A stretch of DNA of 64,000 bases from Euryodendron excelsum (GCA_033060915.1 CM065394.1:15056501-15120500), one strand, 5' to 3'. Numbered from the stretch's first letter, positions 10,840-23,086 are shown. Notes: generated from the sequence alone by a model not told the origin. Program-made: numbers and translations.

Positions 10840-13563
10840 TTCACCCTCAGCCACTGGGGGGACCTCAAGCTCAGTGCCAGCAATTGGTAATGGTGGCGTC
10901 CCAGGTGTTGCCTCTTCCTTCTCATCCCTCAGTGACATCAGCCCCTCCACCAATACGCTACGCCCTGCGAATCTTTTGCAGGCCTCTTGGGCTCCTGACC
11001 CCCTTTCACTAGGGCCCGCGGCCACTTTGGACCCTCGCTTACTGCCCCTACCAGCGAATGCCTTTTTCAAACGCCTCATATTCTCCCCCCCCCCCCCCCC
11101 CCGCGGGAGGCGCCGTAGGAAGTCCTTCATTACCAAACCCAGCACTTACTGCCGTTGCAGCGCTAGCCTCGTCGCTTAAAAGGTCCCCTAGATCCCCCAG
11201 TAAGTCTGTGGGAATGGGCAGCCTCCCGCCATCCATGGTCTCATCCCCTCGCGATTCAGGCTCCTCAGAAGCCTACAACATAACAGATCAATTGTCAGAA
11301 TTTTATCCTTCCACACATTTTTGGCCTTAGTTTAGCGAAGCTTACCTTCGGCCTCTTGTCAGCCGCAGCCAGCTCCGTCGCGCCACCACCCGTTGGCTCC
11401 CAAATCACCACTCCCGTGGCTTGCAGAATGAATTACGTAGAAACATGGTCATACGACAAGCATAGTGGGATGTAGCTACCTCACACCAACTCACCATGCG
11501 CTTTTACCCAACGGTGGAAATAGGTAGGTCTGGGCCGCCACTACTCATAAGCTTTACTGTTTTTGTGCCTGCAATGTACAGGACTTTAGGAAGTACCAAC
11601 ACCCCGTCCACCATCTCCGACACGAACCGCTCGTCCTTGTGGCGTGGCTCTACTACTACGATCTTTAGGCGATGAGCCCGTTCGTTAAGATCTCCCTAGT
11701 TGGCCAGAATGCGAGCTTTATGTGGCGCGCACAACCCACGCTCCTCTTGGACCACATCCTCCAGTGTTGAGGCTGATGGCTCCACGAGCATATACTTGTC
11801 AAAGGCCTCCAAGTTTTTCTTCCAATATACCCTCCATGCGTGCGTCCTTTCACCTTCGCTCCCTCGGCCGCATCTTTCATCCCATTAAAAGGCCACATAC
11901 CAGCATTCACATCCACTATCACAAACTACGCCATTGAGTAGCGTGCTAAGCTAGGCTTGGCCACAAAATTTGGAGCGCCTTGATCGTAACCTAACTAACG
12001 GGCCACCCGGTGAGGATTGTAAGATACCGTCTCAAAGGTCACTACAACCATAAGGGAGGGAATGCCCCCAGGGATAGCCCAGAGCACGCTCTTAGCCATG
12101 GCTTCAGTAAAATCGTCATCATCCCTCACCAACACTTCCCAGTCGTCATCTTGGTACCTATCAAAGTCTGCCACACCAGACAAGGACTCCATATAAGGGC
12201 ATGCTTTAAACTCAGTCGACTTATCAATCACACCCTTTAGACTAGCGCAAGGCACTATAGCGGCCCACCTCAGTGTGCGACAATAAACGTCCTCCTTTGC
12301 CTCTTCCTCAACCTCGTCAGTTTGAACTGCGTGGGCAATTGGCGCTGCACTCTTGAACCTTTCAAAGAGGAACATCTAAAAGAAGTCGGTGCATACATTG
12401 CTGGACACATCATAATGTCCTATGGACTTCAACTCGTTTGCCTTCATCTGATTGAGACGCGAATAGATGGTCCCCAAGAACAAAGGCCCTAGGGCTAGAC
12501 GCCTCCCACTCGCCAACGCGGCTGCTATCGGATACAGGGAGAAATTTACCCCGTCAGACGGAGGCCCTTCAAAGATATGACGAGACAGCCACGCGGCCAA
12601 ATGAAATGGGCTACGAAGCCCCACCCCCTCGACCCAGTGCCGACACTCTTCCTTGGTGTACTCCCCAGACTTTGCCACTTCTTTCTATAACCTCATCAGA
12701 TCGCGATACCAGTAGATGGTCCACCCCTTGAAGGTGTTCTTCAGTGTGGGGGAGCCTTAGCAAACTCACTCACAACGCGCATAGCCGTGGCTTGCCCAGA
12801 CTGTAAACCCTTCACTATCGCGCACTCCTGTGACGACAACTCAAATGTGCAAAGGTCAGTATCCCCCACAATAGGAAGTTTCATCAAAGCGCTTACGTCC
12901 TCCAAAGTTAGGCCGAGCTCTCCGCCAACCGTCACAAGCGTATGAGTTTCCACACTCCACCATGATAGCAGCACATCTAACCACAACGTACTCCTCTTCA
13001 CGTTTTGGCTGAAGGTGCTTATCACAGCCCTCGTGGATACCGGCCCGCTGCAAGACTGCCACAAACTTGGCGTTATCAAGGACCTCTTCGATCCAAACCT
13101 CTAAACCTTCTCCAGACGCGCAGTAGCTGTCCCACGTCGGGAAGGCATAGGGGCACTCCCCCCACTCTACCATGAAGCAAATGCACAACTCCGACATAAT
13201 AAAGATCTCATGCCCAGGCCTAGCTTCTTCGCAGACAAGGAATAGTGGAGCGCTAGCTATGGGCCTCTCCACGTCAAAATATGGAAGCTTTGTCCATAAC
13301 GCATCCTCGCCCCCCAGATAAGGAGCTTGGCACCAATACTCCGTGTCTGGGACGCCCTTGCCTCCCTTCTTCAAGTTTTTTTTCTCGTTTGGCCCCAAGC
13401 CTCGGGGGACACTTGACGCCAAAGTAGATGCTCGTGACATCTTTAGTGTCAACAAAAGACCAAGGCGCGATGCTCGAAAAACCTCTTCACTCAAAAATTT
13501 CAAAGAACCTTGAAGATTGATGCTTGAAAATAAGGAATCGCGAGCCTTCCAGACAAAGGGCAA
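10840..13563 (-). pseudogene. plant mobile domain (aminotransferase-like) ORF, N-terminal part
   Basis: The minus-strand ORF resembles the plant mobile domain family (PF10536), proteins spread by LTR elements and related to host MAIN/MAIL proteins; a precise biochemical role is not established. Likely start codons are at 13563 or, better placed after the TATA box, at 13440 (MSRASTLAS). Family marks: an E/R-rich region, then GGELGLTLEDVSALMKLPI (about 12870-12930), LAAWLSRHIFEGPPSDGVNF (about 12550-12610), GRRLALGPLFLGTIYSRL and MFLFERF (about 12355-12375). Stops and small frameshifts break the frame near 12375, 12680, 12740-13080 and 11300. A run of about 16 C at 11087-11102 adds a glycine run. 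The frame continues at 5885 beyond the insertion. Confidence 0.75.
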
Positions 13564-13595
13564 AAGTTTAAAAGTGTGGAATTAAAACCAAGAAC

Positions 13596-13605
13596 CCTTT
13601 TTATA
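13596..13605 (-). promoter_or_regulatory. TATA box of the antisense mobile-domain ORF
   Basis: The minus strand reads TATAAAAAGG about 155 bp upstream of the ATG at 13440 and 33 bp upstream of the in-frame ATG at 13563. The spacing favours 13440 as the start, with 13563 near the cap site. It implies that the ORF had its own promoter and was not expressed from the LTR. Confidence 0.6.
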
Positions 13606-13940
13606 CCTCTCAACCGGGGCCTCGAAAATGAAGAATCGCTGGCAATGATGACTATCATCAATCGTTGCCCCCCTTAACCGTCAAATGGTCTCGTCTATTG
13701 GCTCGTAACGGTCATAAATCATAAATGGCCGCCGTCCGTATTAAATGCCAAACATGACATGTTGGACACGTGGTAGCTCAGGGATGGCCTCAAACCGTTG
13801 GGCATTTCAATCGTCACTTCCAACAGTCACACCGGCCCCCAACTGGGGGCTCGTGTCCAACCGCTACAAACAACAGTCGCGTCTTCTACCTAGCCACGTG
13901 ATATGCACGCGCGTGCCCATTGGCCCAAATGGCCACACAC

Positions 13941-13955
13941 GTACAAGGGGGCTAA
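13941..13955 (+). other. polypurine tract before the 3' LTR
   Basis: The sequence ACAAGGGGGCTAA lies directly before the LTR start TGTAGGTACC. A purine-rich tract at this position primes plus-strand DNA synthesis in LTR elements. Confidence 0.65.
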
Positions 13956-14824
13956 TGTAGGTACCCAGTCATCGAGCGCCACGTGACGCCCCACCTGTCC
14001 ACCTGGCAAACCATGTGGGCCCCTTGGGTACCCTAAAGTCAACTACGAGTCAAACCATGCCTGGACAAACCAGCGCCGCGCCCTCACCCCTACGGCAAGC
14101 TCAGCACCCCATCACCAAGCCTCGTTCAAACAGCTTCAAAAGCTTCTCCTAAGTCAGGCCCCCGCGCCTGCACGGCTCTGGCCAAAACGAGCACTCGTGC
14201 AAGGCAGGCCCAGCGCCTAGCATGACTCGAGGCCCCGCGCCTCACTATCTAACAGGCTCAGGTCCCTAACTGTTTAACTTACTCTCGCTCGAGACACCTC
14301 TCCATGGGCAGTGGAACGGAGGCTAGGACCAAAAGGGACCGTTGAGCCGCGCGCTTCACAGCGAGGGATCAGTCCCATCAACCAGCTTAGAGAGAGAGAT
14401 CTACCCTCAAAACCACTCGAATACCATATCTTTAGCATTAAATGCTGACCCGATGCACATTTAATACAATAGACGCGTGGCAAGCCATGGCTGGACAAGC
14501 GCCTAACACCATGGTAGTGTGCATCCAATCGCCCGCTGCGGCCCCTGACATGGCTTCACCAGGTCATGATGATGGGACTCAGGCCTACCCAGTCAAGGAA
14601 CGCCATGTGTCCTCACAGTGCTAATCACTATTTACTATAAATACTCTCAGCACATTTATGATAGACAGATATATACAACGAAAATCACATTTATTACACA
14701 AGCTACCCACAGGCTCGTGAATCTCTCTCTCTCTTGTCTGCGCTTTTGGTTCTCGCTCCTTCACAGCCGAGAGACTCGAGTGAGTTACTCTCAGTGACTG
14801 TCAGGACTCCAAGACGGGCACCAC
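13956..14824 (+). repeat. 3' LTR of the left gypsy element
   Basis: It starts with TGTAGGTACC just after the polypurine tract. A good TATA box, CTATAAATACTC, lies at about 14635-14646, followed by a (CT)n patch and the end near GACGGGCACCA. The right border is chosen from the TG...CA rule and the change to AT-rich host sequence, so it may be wrong by some tens of bases. It ends only about 115 bp beyond the stop codon of the converging phosphatase gene. Confidence 0.7.
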
Positions 14825-14939
14825 GTAAGTCAACCCTAGGCTCTCGATCCATACACACAAACAAATATATAATATAAAGTACAACATACCCAACTCTAAT
14901 TATGTAATATTGTATATACTTTTAAAGTGCAGCTCTGAA

Positions 14940-17900
14940 TCAGTGTCTTTTCCCAGCTTCCAGTGCTCCTAAATCTGGGCTTGCCTCTAGCAAACTGGAT
15001 TCTCCAATTTCATTACCATATCTATGTCGTGCGTAAGGGGCAGCTTCCATCTCTGTTTGTGAGCGCTGAGCACTATTTTCAGCCAACATTCTGAAATAGG
15101 CATGAGGTGCCCAACCTGCATTTCATAGAGAGGAAAATAAATAGACTGATTAATTAGCGCGCCAAAGAAAAGAATACCAAGAACTGGTGGAGCATGGACT
15201 TTACAAGCAGCCAGAATGGAAAACCTAATGTCCTCACCAGATAATTGGATTTAGAATGTATATGAGAAGATTGAACTTGTTCAAACTTGTTCAATTGTTT
15301 GTACTATCAGTTCTGATGGGTACTTATTGGATTATGAAAGTGGAAAATTCGTGTATTACTTACTAATTAGACGTGTTTTGCTAGACCTGAAGTGTTACCA
15401 ATGACACGACGGGAATTTATATAGAAATTTTTTGAAAGTTCTCCAATGGAAAAGTAAAATACAATAACAACCATGTTATAGACAAAGAGTTAATTTCCTG
15501 ACTAACGAAGATTTGTAAACAATCAAAGGCGAGTTCTTTGTAGCTAACGAAGATTTGTCTTCTTTCCACTATCATTATTCAGATAATTAATTAATTTGGA
15601 TGACAAAAGTTAATTTTCTTCTGATGGATAGGTTCATTCTTCCTCAGACAATGCTAGATATGAAACAGCTGAAAACCATGGATGCATAATCAAGATATGT
15701 TAGTGGAAGCTTAATAACCTTAATGACAAATACATAACAAGGGATCATCTGGAGAAGGTTTTACTACTTTTTGTATTCCCAAGTGCAGTTTATAGCTTTC
15801 CAAATGGTAACTTCAAATTCAATTCCAATGTACCAAAAAAAAATAATAATAATAAAAATGGTGACTTCAAATGAGAACAAGAATAATAAGAATATAAAAC
15901 ACCGCTGGTAAAACACACCAAACAGAAAAGCAAAATCAAGAAGCATGGTGATTCTTCGAATGAACATTTTAAGACCTTTCAGTTTATTAGAATTAGATTT
16001 TCAAGAATGATATTTTGCTCTTTTCTCTAATTCATTTGAGTTTTATGCTCCTCTATCTCACTTGTATATCAGAATCCATACCGACCAGCCTGAACCTGCA
16101 ACCTTATAGGTTGCTTTAATTAAAAGAACAAAAAAACAAAAAACAGCATTGTGCAAAGGAAACAGAAAGTACAAATAATAAACTGTTAGATAATTGTATT
16201 TATTGGGGTAATTCTACATGTATGCAATATCAATAATAGCAAAGGGCAAAAATAAACATCTAAGTAACTGGATTTTCACCACTCAAAGCTCGTTTGGGAA
16301 TTATGTTAACATACATATTCAATTTTTACATACATGACTTCTACAGCAATTAGATCAGGTGACAAAATCAAACTATTAAGAACTTGAGATAGCCTCACCC
16401 TTGAGAAATTTACTGCAATTAATACTAAGATGAAGCTACGAACTTTGTTAAGAAGATAGAAAAATACCATTCATGTCCTGTGGGAATGGAAAGAGATGCA
16501 AGTAGCATAGTGAAGAAACTGCAGTTCCTGCACTTAAGTAACATGTCATAAACATACCCATATTTATTTTCCATTATAGTCTGAATGCTATTTAACATAA
16601 AGTTACAAAAAATCTTAAGAGCAGACCTATAATGGCTGCAGTAAATACATCTGTCCAATGATGCCAATAGTCATCCACGCGAGAAACTCCCACAAGTGCA
16701 GCCAAAAGATATGGAAGGATAACAATACAGAGTTTTGCAATATGGCCCTTATGATCAAATGCTCTAATTTTCCCAGACAAATACCATGAAAGGAAACCTA
16801 GACCTGCAAAGGACCCTGTGCGGGGATAATGTAAGACAACAGTACGACCCGTAAGGCTCCAACAAATAATTGAAACATGAAATATTGCATGTCAAAACAA
16901 AAATAACTGTAATACCAACTCTCCAAGACCCTAAAGTTTAAAAGAAAATGTAGAAATTATTTCAATAAAACTAAAATCATATAGTATTGCTCTCAAAGTT
17001 TTAAGAAAACTATAAAATACAAAAACAATGACAAACGATTTAAGTTTAAGAGAATCTTTAAGGTCTCATGGACTTAGAAAAACTATACTCACAAAAAACT
17101 AAATTTAGTTGGGATTTCTAGCAATATATTTTTCCACATGCCTTTGGGGTCCAAAAGGCTCTACTTACATGAAGTATGCCCACTTGGGAAACTTTTGTAA
17201 CCCTCCTTTATAACCTTTAAGTTTGTGTTGGTACACATGACATCCATTGTAGAAGGATGAAACACCTGGACATTCCAATGACAACATATGTTAGACAATC
17301 ACAAAATGTGGTAAACACAAGAACTAAGCTTTAGAAGAACCAGAGAAATGAAGTATCAAACACAAGGACTCACAGGCACTCCATCATCAAAACACCGCCA
17401 GAAGAAGTTTGGTCGTGGTCGACCAACTGCATCTTTGATTGAATCGGTTATAACTCCAGTAATCAGAACAGAAAACAGAATGCCTGCATTTGCATAATTG
17501 GTAACATGAGATAGATATAAACATGAAAATAAGTAACAAAAATGCAGAAAGAAAACAGACTTACCTAGTACAGCGTGATGCAAATCATAAACATCCCTTC
17601 GAGAAATGTAGTACATGACAAATATTGTACAAGGTAGCAATATTGCATAAATCTGTTGCAGGAGCAAAAGAAATAAAGTTAAAAAAATGACTGATTTTTA
17701 TGCAGGATAGGTAATGTCAGCAGTAAGGATGATAATAGTCACTAGGCTTTAATAGAAGCAAGATTATTGAAATTAAACACGCACTGGAACAGCCCACATA
17801 GGTATAGTGTCTGGTTTGAATGGGTATTTCAGATCTGTCATCATCTCCTGCCCAACATAGCGATGAAATGGTTCAATATAATTCAAAACACCAACTATCA

Positions 17901-19343
17901 CCACAAGGAGCAGAAGAATTAGCCAGTCATGCATATGAGCTCTTGCCAACTTGGCTCCATGGGATTTGACAGTTCGAGAATTTTCATACTGAGTCCATAC
18001 AGAGTCACTGCCATCTTCGCCAGAGATATCCTACCGAAGGAAAATTAAAGATTTAGTACAAATCAAAAGGAAGAATGACAATTGAGGGGTTGGAGTATGA
18101 AATGTCAATGTCACTACCTTAAACACTCATCAAGAAAAGTTTTTTTCTCTTGTTCTTTTTTTTTTTTTTTTTTACGATAAGTCTCATCAAGCAAAACCTT
18201 TAAGAATAAAAATGAAGAATGAAATGCATTTTTGTGAACTTACAACTAAGATGATGGAGTGATGTCATACCAATTGATTGCTAAAATAGGTTGTGACTTC
18301 AAGAAATAGCCACATACAAGATAAAGTTTACATTAGTGTTGACAGCATTCTTGAGACATCTTCTTATATAAGCACAGAAGCAACACACCTCCAACCCTGC
18401 CCTTATCCACACATTCCTTTCACACAAACTCAAAGCACAAAATTGAAGGTTATAAGTATTTGGGGTGGGAATAAAACCTGTGGGGATATTTTTCATAGAC
18501 TTTCAAGGCATATTAAAGGTAAAAGTAACACATACTAAGAGATACATATCTGTACATGCAAATAAATCGAGAAACAAGCAAACCCGTTAATAACTACTAC
18601 AAGAATGGCAGAGCAAATTGCTTAGTTTTGCATATTAGTATTTAAGCTCATTAAACAAGACAGCACAATATATTTGTGCACCCCCAAAGAGACCGAGACA
18701 AACAGCCTTCATAACTACATCTCGAAATTTTAATTAATCTTTATTCATCAACAAAAAGTCACCTCGGAGATAATTAGAGACGTAAGGTCTAATTTCCTTT
18801 ATTTAACTGACACCACCATTCTTAAACAAACAGATAAGAACCCACAACCACAGGACATGAAAAAACCTACAAATTAATAACAGAAAACACAAACTTGCCA
18901 AGATCTACTGCAATTGAAAGCATTCCCGTGCCCGAGAAAATCGAAGGAACAAAAAACACCATCTTAGGTAATTGGGGTTATAGAACTTCCTAGCCTCATT
19001 TCTCAATCTGAAGCCCAATGTTTTAGTTACTTAAGAGATCATCAGGAATATAAGTGAAATACGAAAAGGAATCCATCAACGTATTAACACCTCTAACCAT
19101 GTCACAAACCAAAACATAAAGCCAGGGATGGAAAATTATGAATTGTGCCGTAACAGATGATATTCTGAACCCAGAAAACACATTGCATGTGGTAGACAAA
19201 TGTATAAAGATATACCCACAAGCATATATGTGAAGAGAGATAAAATCGCAGAGAAAGATTAAATAAAACTTCTCTGTATATATGCATGTGTTTGTACATG
19301 CGTACGTTAATATATAGGGGGGAGGGAGAAGAAACCTTACCAT
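14940..19343 (-). CDS. LPP: lipid phosphate phosphatase (PAP2 family), LPP-like
   Basis: Membrane enzyme that removes phosphate from phosphatidic acid and related lipid phosphates. Coding exons (minus): 19341-19343 (ATG only), 17785-18030, 17565-17652, 17374-17483, 17169-17265, 16627-16815, 16468-16527 and 14940-15115. All junctions have GT...AG and the phases agree, giving 322 residues, within the 290-330 usual for plant LPPs. The PAP2 signature is complete: K129-x6-RP (KDAVGRPRP), PSGH at 176-179 and SR-x5-H-x3-D at 226-237 ([12 protein letters not shown]). Several hydrophobic helices are visible (for example after HMHDW in exon 2 and in [12 protein letters not shown]). Arg, His and Asp of the active site are all present. 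The start is chosen because exon 1 ends ATG/GTAAGG and joins in frame to exon 2; an extra 5' coding exon cannot be excluded. Confidence 0.92.
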
Positions 19344-20059
19344 TTAAGGAAGAGAATGACGAGAAGAATTCTGAAGAATGAGAGAGAGCTGAAGGAGGTC
19401 TGGGCAATGGGGATTCAAGAGGGAGATGGCAGAGGGCTTTAACAGCTTTTTGAAGTTCCAGAATATATATATATACATATATATAGAATGTTGGTTGTAC
19501 AGTTAATTGCATCGTTGATGAGATGCTAATAAAAGGGATGTTAATTGCCAGCTCAAATTCGCAAACAAACAATCCAAAAAAAACGCCCCCACGATCTTAC
19601 CACCTTTGCTATTAAAAGATTTGTGAAGAAGAGACTTCCCTAGATAGCATGCAACTCGTGGCATAGAGAGAGCAGATCTATCACCATTAGAGTTGACCTC
19701 ACATTTAGGTTTCATAATTTATAGGAAATGTTACCCTCACTTTTTGTATGAATTTTATGTAAGAATAGCAATTTTCATCATGGGTTAGTGCCATGATCAT
19801 GCCGAATTCCGCTCCTCTGCCCTTGTGGCCGGAATTGGATATCTCCAGTGCAATAAAAATAGACGATTGATGGCTGCAAAATAGCTACCTTACTAAACCT
19901 TTAGATTACACCCAAAATAATGGGTAATACTATTCAAATAGAAATTTTATACAAAATATATGTAGAATATAATGAACTCAAATTAAAGAGTAATGCTATA
20001 CAAATAAAAAATTTTACATAGTATTGCTAAATTTTGGTGATTAAAAACTCTACATCAAA
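19344..20059. other. 5' UTR/promoter region of the phosphatase gene and spacer
   Basis: Upstream (higher coordinates) of the phosphatase start. The first about 100 bp are pyrimidine-rich on the minus strand, as in a 5' UTR. A TA-rich stretch (about 19465-19487) could serve as a TATA region but is a simple repeat. Beyond 19720 the sequence is AT-rich and I see no gene. Confidence 0.5.
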
Positions 20060-20340
20060 CTGCCTTTGGAGCCTTGGTGTCAAAGAACATTTGTGTGGAG
20101 AGCTTTCAAGGATATTGTACCAATGAACGCCAATCTAGTGTTAAAGAAGGTTCATACAGCCGTGTGTGCTTATTGGAGGCTGAATCCAAAGCTTATATGC
20201 ATTTTTGTTGCAAGAGAGCAAAAACGTTAATGGGTTGTAGCTCCTTTGCACATTTTATCTGAGTGTAATTTAACTAATGCTGTGAGCTGGTGGAACATGT
20301 TTGACAGTGTGCCCTTGCCCCTTCTGCTTAATGGTCCCAT
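20060..20340 (+). pseudogene. LINE ORF2 C-terminal fragment (zf-RVT part), left half
   Basis: The frame beginning near 20085 reads TFVWRAFKDIVPMNANL followed by a Cys/His-containing stretch that resembles the zinc-binding region after the RT in plant L1-type LINEs and 'putative ribonuclease H' proteins. It has stops and a shift after about 20260. It appears to continue at 24166, with the hAT-like element 20341-24165 inserted in between. Confidence 0.5.
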
Positions 20341-20695
20341 CAGGGCCGGCTGAAACAATTTGTGGCCTGTAAAAAAATTTTTGAATTAGTCATTTTATAA
20401 TTTTTTTTAAATTGTTGCCAAAAAAAAAAAAAATTTTGGATAAATCACACTTTATACCCTCAAACTTTACATCGAATCTCACTTCAGGACCTATTTTTTT
20501 AATTGCAACAATTAGGACCTTACATTTGCAAAAAAATTGCAATGTCAACCTTTTGTTACTAACCATTTGTAAAGCTAACGGAAAATTGGCATGTAACTAT
20601 TACATGCCCATTTTCAATGGCAAAAAAGACAATTGACAACTCCTTTCCAAATAAAGGTAGTAAAAATCCATTACTGATAATAATAAATTAGCTAA

Positions 20696-21997
20696 AAATA
20701 AATGGTGGTGGAGATTCAGCTTAGACAAGCTCTCATCCTGGAGAAGATTAATCTCTGCAAAATACTATGGACGCAACTAACCTTGGATCCCATCTCTCTC
20801 AAACACCTCTGTTTGCTCTCAAATTTGGAAGGACATCATCTCTGTTGGCAGTGAGCTCCAACACCTTGGCAGGCCATTAGCAAGCTGTATGAGGGTTCAA
20901 ATTGGATCAGGTCTCAACACCTTATTTTGGACTGACTGCTAGATTGGTTCTAAGCCCCTAGTTGACCTATTCCCCCACTATTCTCTATCTCAATCTCCAA
21001 AAATGCTACTGTGGCAAATATGGCCTCCCCTAGCTCTGTTCAAGTAGGTGTTTGGAAACTATTCTTCAAAAGACCCCTTTTTGCTCAGAAAAATCAGTCT
21101 CTCACTAAATTAAGGGTTTTAATCTCTCCAGTTATTTTATCCCCCTCCAGGCTTGCTTTTATGAGATGGCTTCCAGATAAATCTTGGGTTTTCACTTGTC
21201 ATTCCTTCAAGGCTTCTTTGAGTGTTGATAATCAAGTAGCAAATCACACTAAGGGCTACATCTGGCAATCTGCAGCTCCTCCAAAATCTCAAATCTTTCT
21301 TTGGCTTGCTTGGCATGGCAAGGTAAAAACCAAGCCCTTCTTCTCTCTAGGAATATCCTCCCCCCAAGCCTTGAGGTCTCTTGTGCTTTTTGCAGCATTG
21401 CAGAAGAATCTTCAAATCATTTAATTCTTCACTGCAAATATGTTTGGTGCATTTTGTCAAGCATCCTTGCCTGGTAGGATTATGAGTGGGCATGCCCTGC
21501 TCAAGTTGCAGATGTGGTTGATTGGTGGAGAGGCTGGAAGCATAAGCCTTTTGAGAACCCGATTTGGATGGCTCTTTTATCAGTCACTCCCTGGAATATC
21601 TAGCTAGCCAGAAATGATTCAGTTTTCAATGGGAAGGTATTGGTCTGGGAAGAGGTAGTAGAGAAGATAAAGCTTCAAGTGACCTTTTGGATCAAGGCAT
21701 CCCCAAGCTCTCCTTCCTTCTTGATCTAGATTTCCTTTACAATTTGGAGGCAGTCAAAGGATTATCGTCTTCAGCTTCCCTTCATCAGTAGCTCATGAGT
21801 AGCATAGGCAGCTAGTTGGCCTCTAGCCAACTCTCTCATTTTTTCTATTATGTACTTTAAGCAGTCTCCCCTGTTTTGTTGTGTTGGGTTGCTAGTGCTC
21901 TTCTCCTTCCTGCATTGGATTGTCTTTGTAGTGTTGGTTTAGGCCCCTCCCAGCTGTTCTTCATTAATATAGTCTCTTCTCTTTGCTGATCAAAAAA
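20696..21997 (+). mobile_element. 5'-truncated LINE (L1 type) with target duplication
   Basis: This plus-strand copy contains the C-terminal zinc-knuckle part of ORF2: KGYIWQSAAPPKSQIFLWLAWHGKVKTK (about 21250-21330), then a Cys/His cluster, the WMALLSVTPWNI stretch and a 3' UTR ending in an A-rich tail (21992-21999). It is bounded by AATAATAAATTAGCTAA (20679-20695) and AATAATAAATCAGCTAA (21998-22014), a 17-bp duplication with one mismatch. This is what target-primed reverse transcription leaves. The open stretch 21011-21424 is part of this dead ORF2, not a host gene. Confidence 0.8.
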
Positions 21998-22389
21998 AAT
22001 AATAAATCAGCTAATACATAATAATAACATATCAATTAATCTAACATGAATTACAATATTTTTGTATGAGTAATAGGTATGGATAAACATTAATTTTTTT
22101 TACATAATACCAAAAATATAAACATTAAATCCACCCCTAAGGTCACCCCCACCCTAGTGCTCAGGCAACCTACTCCAACCAAATCCACCTTACTGCCAAT
22201 CCACTCCACGACTCCATCCATTGCCTCGAAAACGCTACCCCCACTGTTATCATAATATTCTGAACCATGTCAAAATGGATGATTCCAATCCCAAGTTCTT
22301 TTATCTCAATCATCTTCTTACATTTAATCACAAAACAAAGTCAAAAAGAAAAAGGACGAGATTTCATATACATATATGGATATGTATGA

Positions 22390-23086
22390 TATACGATAAT
22401 GTAGTAAGTCGGTCTCCGGGTCAGCAACAATCAGTTCCAGTAATTTAAGAAGAGAGAAAGGGTGAGGAGCACCGGTGTGATACCTGCCAAGGGCACTCTG
22501 ATACCAAAGTTAGGTCTCTGGATATATTTCAACAGAGTTTTAGCTAGGGTTTTTGTTTGAGTACCTCGTTGGAGAAGATGAGTTTCCCTTTTATATGGGT
22601 AGATCCTCTAGTAACCCTAGGAGGGTGTTGCATACACGAAAATAGTGGGAGATGGTTGTCTCTCCACGTGACAGCATGGCATTGGAGGGCCAAACTGGTG
22701 GCAGGATAATGGGAGGAGTGATTGTCCAACCCCACACGTGGTGCTCCCTTAAACGTGTGTCAGAGCGGAGAAGGTGACTACCTCCTGCTACACGCGAGGT
22801 CCTGGAATTGGGAGCATGTTATCATGATTGGGTTGTCAGTAATGGCCCCCACTAGCGTGACAGGTGAAGGGGAATGATCGGCACCGTCCCACAAGGTTTG
22901 CTCGGGGTATGGCCTGCTCAGTCATGCTCGGCATGGTCATGCTTGGTCGTGCTCAGCATGGTCGTGATCGGTAAGTCGTGCTGGTCAGTCGTGCTGGTCA
23001 GTCGTGCTCTGTATATACTCTGGGCACTCTATCCTCAACACAACCATCGGTCAGCCCATTGTTGGGAGTCTTGATCAGTCCCCATC
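22390..23086 (-). mobile_element. LTR plus primer-binding site fragment of an LTR retrotransposon
   Basis: Read on the minus strand, TGATGGGGACTGATC (ending at 23086) opens an LTR of about 580 bp that contains a TATA box (CCATATAAAAGG, about 22588-22600) and ends near 22508. Directly downstream is TTTGGTATCAGAGTGCC (about 22489-22506), a good match to the initiator-tRNA-Met primer site used by plant LTR elements. About 100 bp of leader follows and then the element stops. Within the LTR, 22890-23015 is a patch of short GTCGTGCT-type repeats. No coding part is present. Confidence 0.6.

Larger units (their letters stand above)
1..14824 (+). mobile_element. Ty3/gypsy LTR retrotransposon, Tat type, 5' end outside window
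   Basis: The region reads in order: reverse transcriptase, RNase H, a second RNase H, integrase (all plus strand), a non-coding spacer, an antisense plant-mobile-domain ORF, a polypurine tract and a 3' LTR. The second RNase H between the RT-RNase H block and the integrase is the known mark of the Tat/Ogre lineage of plant gypsy elements. The coding part is crossed by many stops, so the copy is dead. The 5' LTR, gag and protease would lie left of base 1. A separate 4954-bp element has inserted at 5885/5886, so this element's own length in the window is about 9.9 kb. The right end at about 14824 is an estimate, because the matching 5' LTR is not available. Confidence 0.85.
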
